From: Chloroflexota bacterium
Lineage (GTDB): Bacteria; Chloroflexota; Anaerolineae; UBA7937; JACPPX01
Assembly: GCA_016196905.1 (NCBI GenBank)
Contig: JACPWV010000179.1
Coordinates: forward strand, 1 to 5,823
Reading direction: 5' to 3'
Length of the DNA stretch: 5,823 nucleotides
Position numbers and translations under genes: made by a program
In this document: one piece after another, positions 1-5,249 of the stretch
Layout: each line of letters starts with the position of its first letter
Position numbering within the stretch: position 1 is the stretch's first letter
The notes under the pieces: model-generated
The model's database searches: none
The model's input: only the letters and a program-made list of their open reading frames with translations
What the model was told of the DNA's origin: nothing

Positions 1-519
1 AAGACGGCTAAGGGCGCGGACATGGCCGCCCGCTGGCGGGCCTTCCAACGCTATTTGGCGGAGATCGAGAAATATACCGACTTGAGTCGGGCCCAAGAGA
101 TCTTCGATCGCTACCTGCCCTATGCCATTAGCTTCGGGCTGGAGGACTCCTGGATCCAGAAATTCGCCGCGGCCGACGCGCCGGCACCGCCCTGGTATGT
201 GCCCTCTCGGCCCCTCTACGACGACCCTGGCGCGGGCAGAACAGGTAGAGCGGGCAGCGGGGGCCGCGGGGTTGGCCAGGCCTCGCCCGCACGACCGGGG
301 GGCGGGGTGCCGTCGCTGCAGCCGATGAGCGATCGCATGGCCGGCTCGCTGCAGTCGATGAGCGACGGCTTGGCCTCTTTACTCAACAGCGCCGGTTCTA
401 CCTTCTCCAGCGCCCCTTCCAGCTCCAGCGGCGGGGGCGGCTGGAGCGGCGGCGGTGGTGGGGGCGGAGGCGGCGGCGGAGGCGGCGGAGGCGGCGGAGG
501 TGGCAGCGGCTTCGGATAA
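1..519 (+). CDS. DUF2207-type membrane protein, C-terminal fragment with poly-Gly tail (5' end outside window)
   Basis: The reading frame is open from base 1 and ends at TAA 517-519, giving the last 172 residues of a larger protein; ATG 22 is an internal Met, not the start. Fragment residues 9-55 read AARWRAFQRYLAEIEKYTD, then IFDRYLPYAISFGL and SWIQKF, which is the conserved C-terminal cytosol/membrane-proximal signature I associate with DUF2207 predicted membrane proteins. A Pro/Gly-rich linker follows, then a near-duplicate pair LQPMSDRMAG / LQSMSDGLAS (106-126), a Ser-rich stretch, and from residue 144 an almost pure Gly tail ending GSGFG, all typical of this family. The N-terminal signal, the DUF2207 domain proper and the membrane helices must lie upstream. 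Function is unknown; proteins with such tails often sit beside SPFH genes, as here. It is the first visible gene of a four-gene plus-strand cluster, 124 bases before the next start. Confidence 0.82.
   Translation, partial: KTAKGADMAARWRAFQRYLAEIEKYTDLSRAQEIFDRYLPYAISFGLEDSWIQKFAAADAPAPPWYVPSRPLYDDPGAGRTGRAGSGGRGVGQASPARPGGGVPSLQPMSDRMAGSLQSMSDGLASLLNSAGSTFSSAPSSSSGGGGWSGGGGGGGGGGGGGGGGGGGSGFG
430..516 (+). repeat. GGN trinucleotide low-complexity tract encoding poly-Gly
   Basis: A run of GGC, GGA, GGT and GGG codons encodes the glycine tail of the DUF2207-type protein. The plus (coding) strand contains many closely spaced runs of two to five G, so the RNA or DNA could fold into G-quadruplexes, and the tract is prone to slippage. 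It also creates long spurious open frames on both strands (Ala-rich and Pro-rich), which are not genes. Confidence 0.85.
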
Positions 520-633
520 GAGCTGGGCTGGCGACGGGAGCGCTCTGTCGATCGACCCGTCGCGTCTCTTCGATGCCGCATGGTGCGCGGTATGTACCAT
601 CAACTCGGCCCGTTTCAATCATCGACAGGGATC

Positions 634-637
634 GGAG
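634..637 (+). promoter_or_regulatory. Ribosome binding site deciding the GTG 644 start
   Basis: GGAG lies six bases before GTG 644. This favours GTG 644 over the in-frame ATG at 455, which lies inside the upstream gene's poly-Gly tract and would add a low-complexity Ala/Glu leader. Confidence 0.55.
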
Positions 638-643
638 TGGAAA

Positions 644-1165
644 GTGGTCGGGCAAGGGCGGTTAGTGGGCACCCTCCTCATCGCGGGGGGGCTGCTCGTC
701 AGCGGGGTAGCCAGCCTGTGGTTGATCGGCGTTTGGGTCAGCGGCCAGCTGCAATTCACCGGCTTCCTCCTCGGCCTGGCCCTGATCCTGCTGGTCTTCG
801 CTGTGCCCCCCCTCGGGGTGGGGGGCTACCTTCTGGTTCGAGGCCGGACGGAGGAGCAGGAGTTCGCCCAGGTCGGAAGGGAGCGCAAACTGCTGGACAT
901 CGTTCAGACCCGGGGTCAGGTCCGCATCCCGGATCTGGCGTTGGAGATGCGGATGACCCGTGACCAGGTGAAGGATGCCCTCTACCGTGTGGTGGGCATG
1001 GGGCTCTTCACCGGCTACGTCAATTGGCAGGAGGGCATCCTCTACGCCAAAGAAGCGGCCGAGGTGAGTACCACCAAGTGTCCCAATTGCGGTGGGGTTC
1101 GAGAGCTAGTGGGCAAGGGCGTGGTGAAGTGCCCCTACTGTGGTGTGGAGTTGTTCATATCTTGA
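644..1165 (+). CDS. Two-TM membrane protein with winged-helix-like domain and C-terminal zinc ribbon
   Basis: With the GTG start at 644 the product is 173 residues. Residues about 8-32 and 38-65 are hydrophobic (LLIAGGLLVSGVASLWLIGV; FLLGLALILLVFAV) and form a membrane hairpin. Residues about 78-135 (ERKLLDIVQTRGQVRIPDLA, then MTRDQVKDALYRVVGMGLFTGYV) have the spacing of a winged helix-turn-helix or PCI-like fold, with a GLFTGYVNW wing. The C-terminus carries CPNCG (C146, C149) and CPYCG (C163, C166), a four-Cys zinc ribbon. Both tails are probably cytoplasmic. The role is not known; B. subtilis YdjG, a zinc-ribbon membrane protein next to an SPFH gene, is a plausible functional parallel, by inference only. 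The winged helix might bind protein rather than DNA. It sits between the DUF2207-type gene and the helical-protein gene, 33 bases before the latter. The longer start at 455 was rejected because its extra N-terminus is an out-of-frame reading of the Gly tract. Confidence 0.8.
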   Translation: MVGQGRLVGTLLIAGGLLVSGVASLWLIGVWVSGQLQFTGFLLGLALILLVFAVPPLGVGGYLLVRGRTEEQEFAQVGRERKLLDIVQTRGQVRIPDLALEMRMTRDQVKDALYRVVGMGLFTGYVNWQEGILYAKEAAEVSTTKCPNCGGVRELVGKGVVKCPYCGVELFIS

Positions 1166-1198
1166 GCGCCCCCCGGGTGCCTCAGCGAAGGAGGGAGT

Positions 1199-1798
1199 AT
1201 GGATTTGCGCGAGCGCGCACGAGGTTCCCAGAGCGCATGGGAGCGGCTGGTTGGGGCCATCCCCGGCTACCGAGGCTACAAAGAGAAGGAGCTGCGCCGC
1301 GAAGCGGATAAGCTGCTGCGGGGACACCTGGCCCGTCGCTTCGAGGAGGAGCGGGATCGCCTGAACGCCCTCCAGGTCCGCCTGGCGGATCGCGGCCAGT
1401 TCCAGCATCTGGTCTCCCTGGAGCGAGCCGTGATGAAGCTCCAGCTGCTCATCGATCGGCTGAAGACGGCCAACTACGGCTATGCGGGCTGGTTCGATGC
1501 GGTCAAGGTGCATGAAGGGGAATTGGATGCCCTCTACGAACACGACCGAGCCCTCATGGAGGGCGTGGATAAGGTCGATCAGGGGATTACCCACATGGCC
1601 GCGGCCACCGAGGAAGGGGTGATCGTAGCTGTCAGCGAGGTGCTGCTGGAGACCCTGGATGAACTCAACACGTACTTCAGCCGGCGCATGGATCTCATCC
1701 TAGGCTTGGAGGCTGCGGTGAAAGGACCTCCATCTGCCACTCAGGCCCCAGAGAGGGAGCCCCACCGGCGTAAGGGGGGCAAGTCAAGCACGAGTTGA
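1199..1798 (+). CDS. Conserved-looking soluble helical protein of unknown function (SPFH-cluster partner)
   Basis: The product is 199 residues; ATG 1199 is preceded by AAGGAGG (1188-1194) with a four-base spacer, so the start is secure. There is no signal peptide or membrane segment. Residues 18-41 (VGAIPGYRGYKEKELRREADKLLR) look like a signature: a short amphipathic lead, an IPGY turn, then a charged helix. Residues 42-130 are long charged helices containing ANYGYAGWFDAVKV (91-104) and LDALYEHDRAL (109-119). Residues 131-172 form a further helix (EEGVIVAVSEVLLETLDELN), and the last 27 residues are a Pro/Lys/Arg-rich disordered tail. I recall similar proteins of unknown function beside SPFH genes in Chloroflexota and actinobacteria, but this is memory and not a search. 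It lacks the PspA/IM30 N-terminal pattern, so it is not a plain PspA, although it occupies the same operon niche and could be a soluble effector recruited to the membrane by its neighbours. Confidence 0.8.
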   Translation: MDLRERARGSQSAWERLVGAIPGYRGYKEKELRREADKLLRGHLARRFEEERDRLNALQVRLADRGQFQHLVSLERAVMKLQLLIDRLKTANYGYAGWFDAVKVHEGELDALYEHDRALMEGVDKVDQGITHMAAATEEGVIVAVSEVLLETLDELNTYFSRRMDLILGLEAAVKGPPSATQAPEREPHRRKGGKSSTS

Positions 1799-1802
1799 TC
1801 AT

Positions 1803-1816
1803 CCCCAGGCCTGGGG
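1803..1816 (+). repeat. 14-bp perfect palindrome CCCCAGGCCTGGGG in the intergenic gap
   Basis: The palindrome starts four bases after the TGA of the helical-protein gene, in the 76-base gap before the SPFH gene. It could be a protein binding site or an RNA hairpin that tunes expression between the two genes. No T-run follows, so it is not an intrinsic terminator. Confidence 0.5.
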
Positions 1817-1874
1817 TGGCGTGCGACGGTTCCGCTGATCCTTCATCCGCAGGCGTTCGAGGGAAGGAGGAGAG

Positions 1875-2903
1875 ATGGCACGCATTTTTGATGTGATCGA
1901 GTTCTTCGATGAGAGTGGGCGGGAGATGGTTCATCGTATCCCCGAGCAGGGCTCAGGCGACTTTCGCCTGGGCTCCCAATTGATCGTGCGCGAATCGCAG
2001 GCGGCGGTCTTCTTCCGCGACGGCAAGGCCCTGGACACCTTCGGCCCCGGCCGCCACACCCTCACCACCGCCAACATCCCACTCTTGGTCAATCTCATCG
2101 GGTTGGCTTTCAGTGGGCAGACGCCCTTCAAGGCCGAGGTCTACTTCGCCAACCTGCGCGAGTTCGTGGAACAGAAGTGGGGGACGCCGGAGCCCATCGC
2201 CCTGCGGGACAGCGAGCTGGGCCTAGTGCGGCTGCGCGCCTTCGGGAACTACTCGATGCAGGTCGTGGAGCCGCAGCTCTTCGTGAACAAGATCGTGGGC
2301 ACCCAGGGGCTGTACGCGACCGCCCAGATCGAGGACTTCCTGCGCAGCATCATCGTCTCCAATTTTAGTGACCTTCTCGGTGAAACGAGGCGTTCGCTCT
2401 TCGACCTGCCCGCCCTCTATGCGGAATTGGGAGCGGGGATCAAGGCCAAGGCCCAGGACGATTTCAAATCGCTGGGCATCGCTCTGAAGCTGCTCTACAT
2501 CGCCAACATCTCCGCCACCGAGGAGACGGTCAAGGCCATCGACGAGCGGGCGGCCATGGGAGCCATCGGCAACATGGACGCCTACCTCAAGTTCAAGACC
2601 GCCCAGGCCATCGCCCGCGCCGCTGAGGCGGGCGGCGGGGGGGAGGCCGGCAGCTTGGCCGGGCTGGGAGCTGGACTGGGGGCGGGGGTGGGCATCGGAT
2701 CGGCCATGGCCGGGGCGATGACCGAGGCCATGCGCGCTGGATCCGCCCCAGGCGGACCGCCACCCGGTCGCATGGGTAAGGCCGAGGTCCAAAAAGTGCT
2801 GGACGACCTGGATGTGAGCCTGGCCCAGGGGAAGATCAGCGAGGCCACCTACAGGGATCTCAAGGCCAAGTGGGAGAAGAAGTTGGCCGAGGCTACAGAA
2901 TAA
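1875..2903 (+). CDS. SPFH-domain protein, YdjI ('virion core') type, with SHOCT-like C-terminus
   Basis: The product is 342 residues; ATG 1875 follows AAGGAGG (1864-1870) at a four-base spacing. Residues 33-71 (GSQLIVRESQAAVFFRDGKA, then GPGRHTLTTANIPLL) plus KAEVYFANL (86-94) and KWGTPEPI (101-108) are the hallmark of the YdjI-like SPFH family; the SPFH core and its helical arm run to about residue 250. Residues 252-298 are Gly/Ala/Met/Pro-rich and flexible. Residues 299-338 (MGKAEVQKVLDDLDVSLAQG, then KISEATYRDLKAKW) match a SHOCT-type short C-terminal helical hairpin. No zinc ribbon or N-terminal membrane helix is seen, so membrane contact would be peripheral or through partners. In B. subtilis, YdjI acts with YdjG and YdjH and is needed to localise PspA at the membrane. 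Here it is the last gene of the cluster, directly before a strong terminator, and it probably scaffolds the two membrane proteins encoded upstream. Family assignment is confident; the role is inferred. Confidence 0.92.
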   Translation: MARIFDVIEFFDESGREMVHRIPEQGSGDFRLGSQLIVRESQAAVFFRDGKALDTFGPGRHTLTTANIPLLVNLIGLAFSGQTPFKAEVYFANLREFVEQKWGTPEPIALRDSELGLVRLRAFGNYSMQVVEPQLFVNKIVGTQGLYATAQIEDFLRSIIVSNFSDLLGETRRSLFDLPALYAELGAGIKAKAQDDFKSLGIALKLLYIANISATEETVKAIDERAAMGAIGNMDAYLKFKTAQAIARAAEAGGGGEAGSLAGLGAGLGAGVGIGSAMAGAMTEAMRAGSAPGGPPPGRMGKAEVQKVLDDLDVSLAQGKISEATYRDLKAKWEKKLAEATE

Positions 2904-2904
2904 C

Positions 2905-2932
2905 CCGCCAGAACCCGCCATCAGTCTGGCGG
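2905..2932 (+). repeat. Hairpin just after the SPFH stop codon
   Basis: CCGCCAGA (2905-2912) pairs with TCTGGCGG (2925-2932) around a 12-base loop, beginning two bases after the TAA. No T-run follows. It may protect the mRNA 3' end or act together with the terminator at 2960. Confidence 0.5.
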
Positions 2933-2959
2933 AGGAGGGCGATTTTCAAGCCATGGATG

Positions 2960-2994
2960 AGGAGTCCGCCGCAGGCGGACTCCTTGATTTTTAT
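2960..2994 (+). terminator. Strong Rho-independent terminator of the SPFH cluster
   Basis: AGGAGTCCGCC (2960-2970) and GGCGGACTCCT (2974-2984) form a perfect 11-bp stem with a GCA loop, followed by TGATTTTTAT (2985-2994). This cleanly separates the SPFH cluster from rph. Confidence 0.9.
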
Positions 2995-3061
2995 CGAAAG
3001 CGATGGTCGCGCGTCGATGCCGCTTCCCAGGATCTGGGCCGCGCACCGGCGAGGGCTTCTA

Positions 3062-3070
3062 TGCTATAAT
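3062..3070 (+). promoter_or_regulatory. Extended -10 promoter for rph
   Basis: TGCTATAAT contains a perfect TATAAT (3065-3070) with a TGn extension. No good -35 box is visible 16-18 bases upstream (CGCACC at 3042-3047), as is usual for extended -10 promoters. The expected transcription start is near 3077, giving a leader of about 40 bases before ATG 3118. Confidence 0.7.
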
Positions 3071-3103
3071 TGCGCGACGCTCGACAGACCATAATATTTA
3101 GGT

Positions 3104-3112
3104 GGAAGGGAG
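3104..3112 (+). promoter_or_regulatory. rph: Ribosome binding site deciding the rph start
   Basis: GGAAGGGAG sits five bases before ATG 3118. This site and the alignment of the MRPDQR N-terminus with MRPAGR of E. coli RNase PH rule out the earlier in-frame codon at 3070, which overlaps the -10 box. Confidence 0.8.
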
Positions 3113-3117
3113 TGGTA

Positions 3118-3831
3118 ATGCGTCCCGACCAACGTGCCACTGATCAGATGCGTCCCGTGCGCATCACCCCCAATTTCCTCGAATATCCCGAGGGCTCGGC
3201 GCTGATCGAGATGGGTGGGACGCGGGTGATCTGCACAGCCACCATGGAGGAGAAGCTGCCTCAGTGGCTGCGCAACCAGGGCCAGGGGTGGGTCACCGCC
3301 GAGTACGGCATGCTGCCCCGTTCCACCCACGAGCGCACTCCGCGAGAGACGAATTTCCCCCGCGGACGCACCCAGGAGATCCGCCGCATGATCGGTCGTT
3401 CCCTGCGCAGCGCGGTGGAGCTGCGCTTGCTGGGGGAGCGGCTGATCACCGTGGATTGCGATGTGATCCAGGCCGATGGGGGGACGCGCACCGCCTCGGT
3501 CACGGCAGGCTATATCGCCCTGGCCATCGCCCTGCGCAAGATGATCCGCACCGGGGCGCTGCCCCCGGGGGTGCTCAGAACGCAGGTGGCGGCCATCAGC
3601 GTGGGGGTGGTGCAGGGCGAAGCCTTGCTCGATCTATCCTATGAAGAGGACAACCAGGCTGAGGTCGATTTCAACGTGGTGATGAACGGGCTGGGGGAGT
3701 TCGTGGAGGTGCAGGGCACGGCCGAGGGCGCGCCCTTCGTACGAGACCGGCTGGATGAGCTTCTGGCCCTGGCGGATAAGGGGATCAAAGAACTGCTCAA
3801 GATTCAGCAACAGGCTCTCAAGGCCGATTGA
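3118..3831 (+). CDS. rph: Ribonuclease PH
   Basis: RNase PH is a phosphate-dependent 3'-to-5' exoribonuclease that trims tRNA 3' ends and releases nucleoside diphosphates; it works as a hexameric ring in the cytoplasm. The product is 237 residues, against 238 in E. coli. Family motifs appear in order: MRPDQR at the N-terminus, GQGWVTAEYGMLPRSTHER (55-73), the phosphate-binding region GRTQEIRRMIGRSLR (83-97, Arg84 equivalent to E. coli Arg86), DCDVIQADGGTRTAS (113-127, including Arg124), and LDLSYEEDNQAEVDFNVVMN (171-190) with the catalytic Asp178 and Asp184. VQGTAEGAPF (198-207) closes the core. It appears intact and active. It has its own promoter and is flanked by a terminator upstream and a hairpin downstream, so it seems monocistronic. 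The frequent partner rdgB is not next to it. Confidence 0.98.
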   Translation: MRPDQRATDQMRPVRITPNFLEYPEGSALIEMGGTRVICTATMEEKLPQWLRNQGQGWVTAEYGMLPRSTHERTPRETNFPRGRTQEIRRMIGRSLRSAVELRLLGERLITVDCDVIQADGGTRTASVTAGYIALAIALRKMIRTGALPPGVLRTQVAAISVGVVQGEALLDLSYEEDNQAEVDFNVVMNGLGEFVEVQGTAEGAPFVRDRLDELLALADKGIKELLKIQQQALKAD

Positions 3832-3856
3832 CTCATGTTCGCCACAAGTTCGGCAG

Positions 3857-3886
3857 GGCGGGCGGGGATGCCCGCCATAGTTTTGG
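3857..3886 (+). terminator. GC-rich hairpin after rph, weak terminator or extragenic repeat
   Basis: GGCGGGC (3857-3863) pairs with GCCCGCC (3870-3876); an alternative register is GGCGGG-GATG-CCCGCC at 3861-3876. Only ATAGTTTTGG follows, a short T-run starting several bases after the stem. It may end rph transcription, or it may be one copy of a dispersed GGCGGG hairpin repeat like those at 5209-5236. Confidence 0.45.
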
Positions 3887-3923
3887 GCGACCGCTGTTTT
3901 CGCAGATTTCCCTAAGCGAGGGT

Positions 3924-3952
3924 TTGGCGCACCCAGCAGAGTTGGGTACAAT
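3924..3952 (+). promoter_or_regulatory. Sigma-70-type promoter with very short leader
   Basis: TTGGCG (3924-3929, four of six matches to TTGACA) and TACAAT (3947-3952, five of six matches to TATAAT) are separated by exactly 17 bases. The predicted start is near 3959, leaving roughly nine bases before ATG 3968. Confidence 0.6.
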
Positions 3953-3967
3953 CGGGACGAGGATTTG

Positions 3968-4318
3968 ATGCGCACCCCGGCGGGAAAGGAGTGCCCCCAT
4001 TACTATGAGGACTTCCACCGCGGGCGGAGCACTCAGGAGTGCCGTCTCATCCAGGCCAACCCGGCCTCCCCGCCTTGGCATCCCCGCGATTGTTTCAGTT
4101 GCCCCGTGCCCGCGATCCTGCAGGCCAACGGCAGCCCGAATTTAGTGCTCCGCGGCACGGTCCGAAAAGGATTCTTGGGCCTGATCGGCCGCCGGGTGGA
4201 GGTGCGGGCCTCCTGCGCTAAGCATCAGATTCCGATCGAGGATCCCTACGTGGGTTGTCCCCGCTGCAGCGCCGAGTTGGTGGATATCGTCGGGCTGCTG
4301 GGTCCCCACGACGAGTAG
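3968..4318 (+). CDS. Small Cys-rich protein of unknown function, putative metal-binding
   Basis: The product is 116 residues. ATG 3968 is preferred; an in-frame TTG lies directly before it, and a weak GAGGA (3959-3963) precedes both. There are seven cysteines: C9 and C25 in an N-terminal part also carrying H11 and H17 (ECPHYYEDFHRG, then QECRL), C42 and C45 (DCFSCPVP), C83 followed by H86 (SCAKH), and C97 and C100 (GCPRC). Two CxxC pairs plus Cys/His ligands suggest one or two zinc sites, though an Fe-S cluster cannot be excluded. Residues 58-82 (NLVLRGTVRKGFLGLIGRRV) look like beta strands with a basic turn. No signal peptide or membrane helix is present, so it is probably cytoplasmic. I recall similar short proteins in Chloroflexota without assigned function. 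It has its own promoter and is convergent with the minus-strand gene that ends at 4420. Confidence 0.8.
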   Translation: MRTPAGKECPHYYEDFHRGRSTQECRLIQANPASPPWHPRDCFSCPVPAILQANGSPNLVLRGTVRKGFLGLIGRRVEVRASCAKHQIPIEDPYVGCPRCSAELVDIVGLLGPHDE

Positions 4319-4419
4319 AACCTCTCGACTTTCGATGTCGCCCACCCTTCCGCTGGCCGGTTGCTGATTCGCGATGGCGTTGTTCGTCGGCCGGTCAAAG
4401 AGCTTCTTGTCCTGTTCAC
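4319..4419. other. Convergent intergenic gap without a clear terminator
   Basis: This 101-base gap separates two converging genes. Only a four-bp stem (CGAC/GTCG near 4328-4342) and two GGCCGG blocks are visible, and no hairpin with a T-run. On the minus strand it is open, with many G/C-ending codons (DKKLFDRPTNNAIANQQ), which might be a decayed gene end or chance. Confidence 0.5.
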
Positions 4420-5055
4420 TTATTCCTCGATGCTCTTGCCTGGATAAAAGTAGTATCGATCCTCTTCGTTTTCGGGGAACAGCTTTTCCAGGCACACCCC
4501 ATCGAGATAATGATGGTAAAGATCCCAGACCTCTTTGCCCAAGACCCAGGCCCCACCAAACTTCCGCAGGTCGATGGGTTCGGAAAATCCCCGCATCGTC
4601 AGGTCGTTCCGGTTGCCGGTCCAATCGCTGTAATAATCAGGGTAGTAGGAAAGCGCTAAATCGCGTGTCGTGTCGAAGGTGGCAGGCTTCCCTAATAGTT
4701 CAGGGTGCCGCGATTGGGCCACGGAACCCACCTTCCCGTTCTCCCAGTAGATCACCAGGTTGTGATCGTAATCTTCGGGGGCTTCGATGAGCACCAGGGT
4801 CGGCCGGTGCCCATGATACCAAAGCACGGCGGCCGCGAACAGCGCGCCCTCAAAGCAATGGGCGGTTCGCGTCCTCAAAACCTCGAGGGGCGACTGGGTC
4901 GTTTCTCCGTCCTCCTCGAAGTTGTAGCGAATCTCCAGGGTCAAGAAGGCTTGGACCTCTTGCGGCGTGTTGAGGCTTTCGATAAGCGCTATCTCTTCAG
5001 GTTTCAGAGCCGATCGGAATTCTTTGTGAGGGAATAGCACGGCGTGTTTCTGCAT
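4420..5055 (-). CDS. Transglutaminase-like family protein
   Basis: From ATG 5055 the product is 211 residues. The TTG at 5061 is in frame but lies where transcription would only be about to begin, so it is less likely. Residues 58-103 carry the transglutaminase/papain-like core: PLEVLRTRTAHCFEGALFAAAVLW with candidate nucleophile C67, then LIEAPEDYDHNLVIYW with candidate H98. The usual third residue (Asp) is not obvious; GSVAQSRH occupies its place, as I recall for a group of uncharacterised homologues with HCFEAA and DDHVLA motifs. The second half is Tyr/Trp/Asp-rich (LALSYYPDYYSDW; VWDLYHHYLDG) and its role is unknown. There is no signal peptide, so it is cytoplasmic. It could be a peptidase, a transglutaminase or an inactive relative. 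Two lines counted by hand inside the gene are 48-50% GC, against 68% for a line in the SPFH gene, which hints at a different origin. Confidence 0.8.
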   Translation of the reverse strand: MQKHAVLFPHKEFRSALKPEEIALIESLNTPQEVQAFLTLEIRYNFEEDGETTQSPLEVLRTRTAHCFEGALFAAAVLWYHGHRPTLVLIEAPEDYDHNLVIYWENGKVGSVAQSRHPELLGKPATFDTTRDLALSYYPDYYSDWTGNRNDLTMRGFSEPIDLRKFGGAWVLGKEVWDLYHHYLDGVCLEKLFPENEEDRYYFYPGKSIEE

Positions 5056-5063
5056 GTCCAAGG

Positions 5064-5069
5064 ATTATA
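5064..5069 (-). promoter_or_regulatory. TATAAT -10 box almost touching the transglutaminase-like gene
   Basis: Read on the minus strand, a perfect TATAAT ends only eight bases before ATG 5055, so the transcript would start within a few bases of the start codon. No convincing -35 box was found 16-18 bases upstream, and no Shine-Dalgarno site fits. This suggests a leaderless mRNA. Confidence 0.5.
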
Positions 5070-5156
5070 GGCGAATCCCATTATCTTTAGGAGGCGACCC
5101 AGCGCACGGCTTCATCCCGATCACAGTACTTCTGAGCACAACAAGAGCCCGTTTTG

Positions 5157-5236
5157 CGGGAGCCCACAGGTGCCTCCCCTACAACCGCCCTCTCGCGCAG
5201 TGGGTATTTTGTAGGGGCGGGACCTGTGCCCGCCCG
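5157..5236. repeat. 80-bp imperfect inverted repeat (extragenic palindrome, MITE- or REP-like)
   Basis: The left arm (5157-5184) and right arm (5209-5236) are 28 bases each and complementary at 23 positions, including the nine-base block TTGTAGGGG and the seven-base block ACCTGTG. The loop (5185-5208) is 24 bases. There is no coding capacity. GTAGGGGCGGG-type palindromes are, from memory, abundant between genes in Chloroflexota genomes, so this is probably one copy of a dispersed family. Confidence 0.7.
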
Positions 5237-5249
5237 TCCGCCTCTTTTT

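Noticed and set aside
547..598. Operator or promoter built on GTCGATCGAC (547-556) and GGTATGTACC (589-598)
   Set aside because: Short palindromes expected by chance in this composition, with no -10/-35 pair around them.
455..643. Longer N-terminus for the two-TM/zinc-ribbon protein starting at ATG 455
   Set aside because: The extra residues are an out-of-frame reading of the poly-Gly tract (Ala/Glu repeats) overlapping the upstream gene; GTG 644 has its own GGAG and leads directly into the first membrane helix.
1106..1594. 162-residue minus-strand open frame
   Set aside because: Antisense to the zinc-ribbon and helical-protein genes, both of which have strong motifs or ribosome binding sites; explained by GC-rich codon bias.
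2223..2921. 232-residue minus-strand open frame
   Set aside because: Antisense shadow of the SPFH gene; Gly/Leu/His-rich composition with no recognisable motif.
3070..3117. Earlier start for RNase PH at 3070
   Set aside because: It overlaps the TATAAT box and adds 16 residues absent from the family; ATG 3118 has a ribosome binding site and gives the standard length.
4142..4624. 160-residue minus-strand open frame across the convergent gap
   Set aside because: Most of it is antisense or out of frame to two better-supported genes; only the gap portion is kept as a low-interest note.
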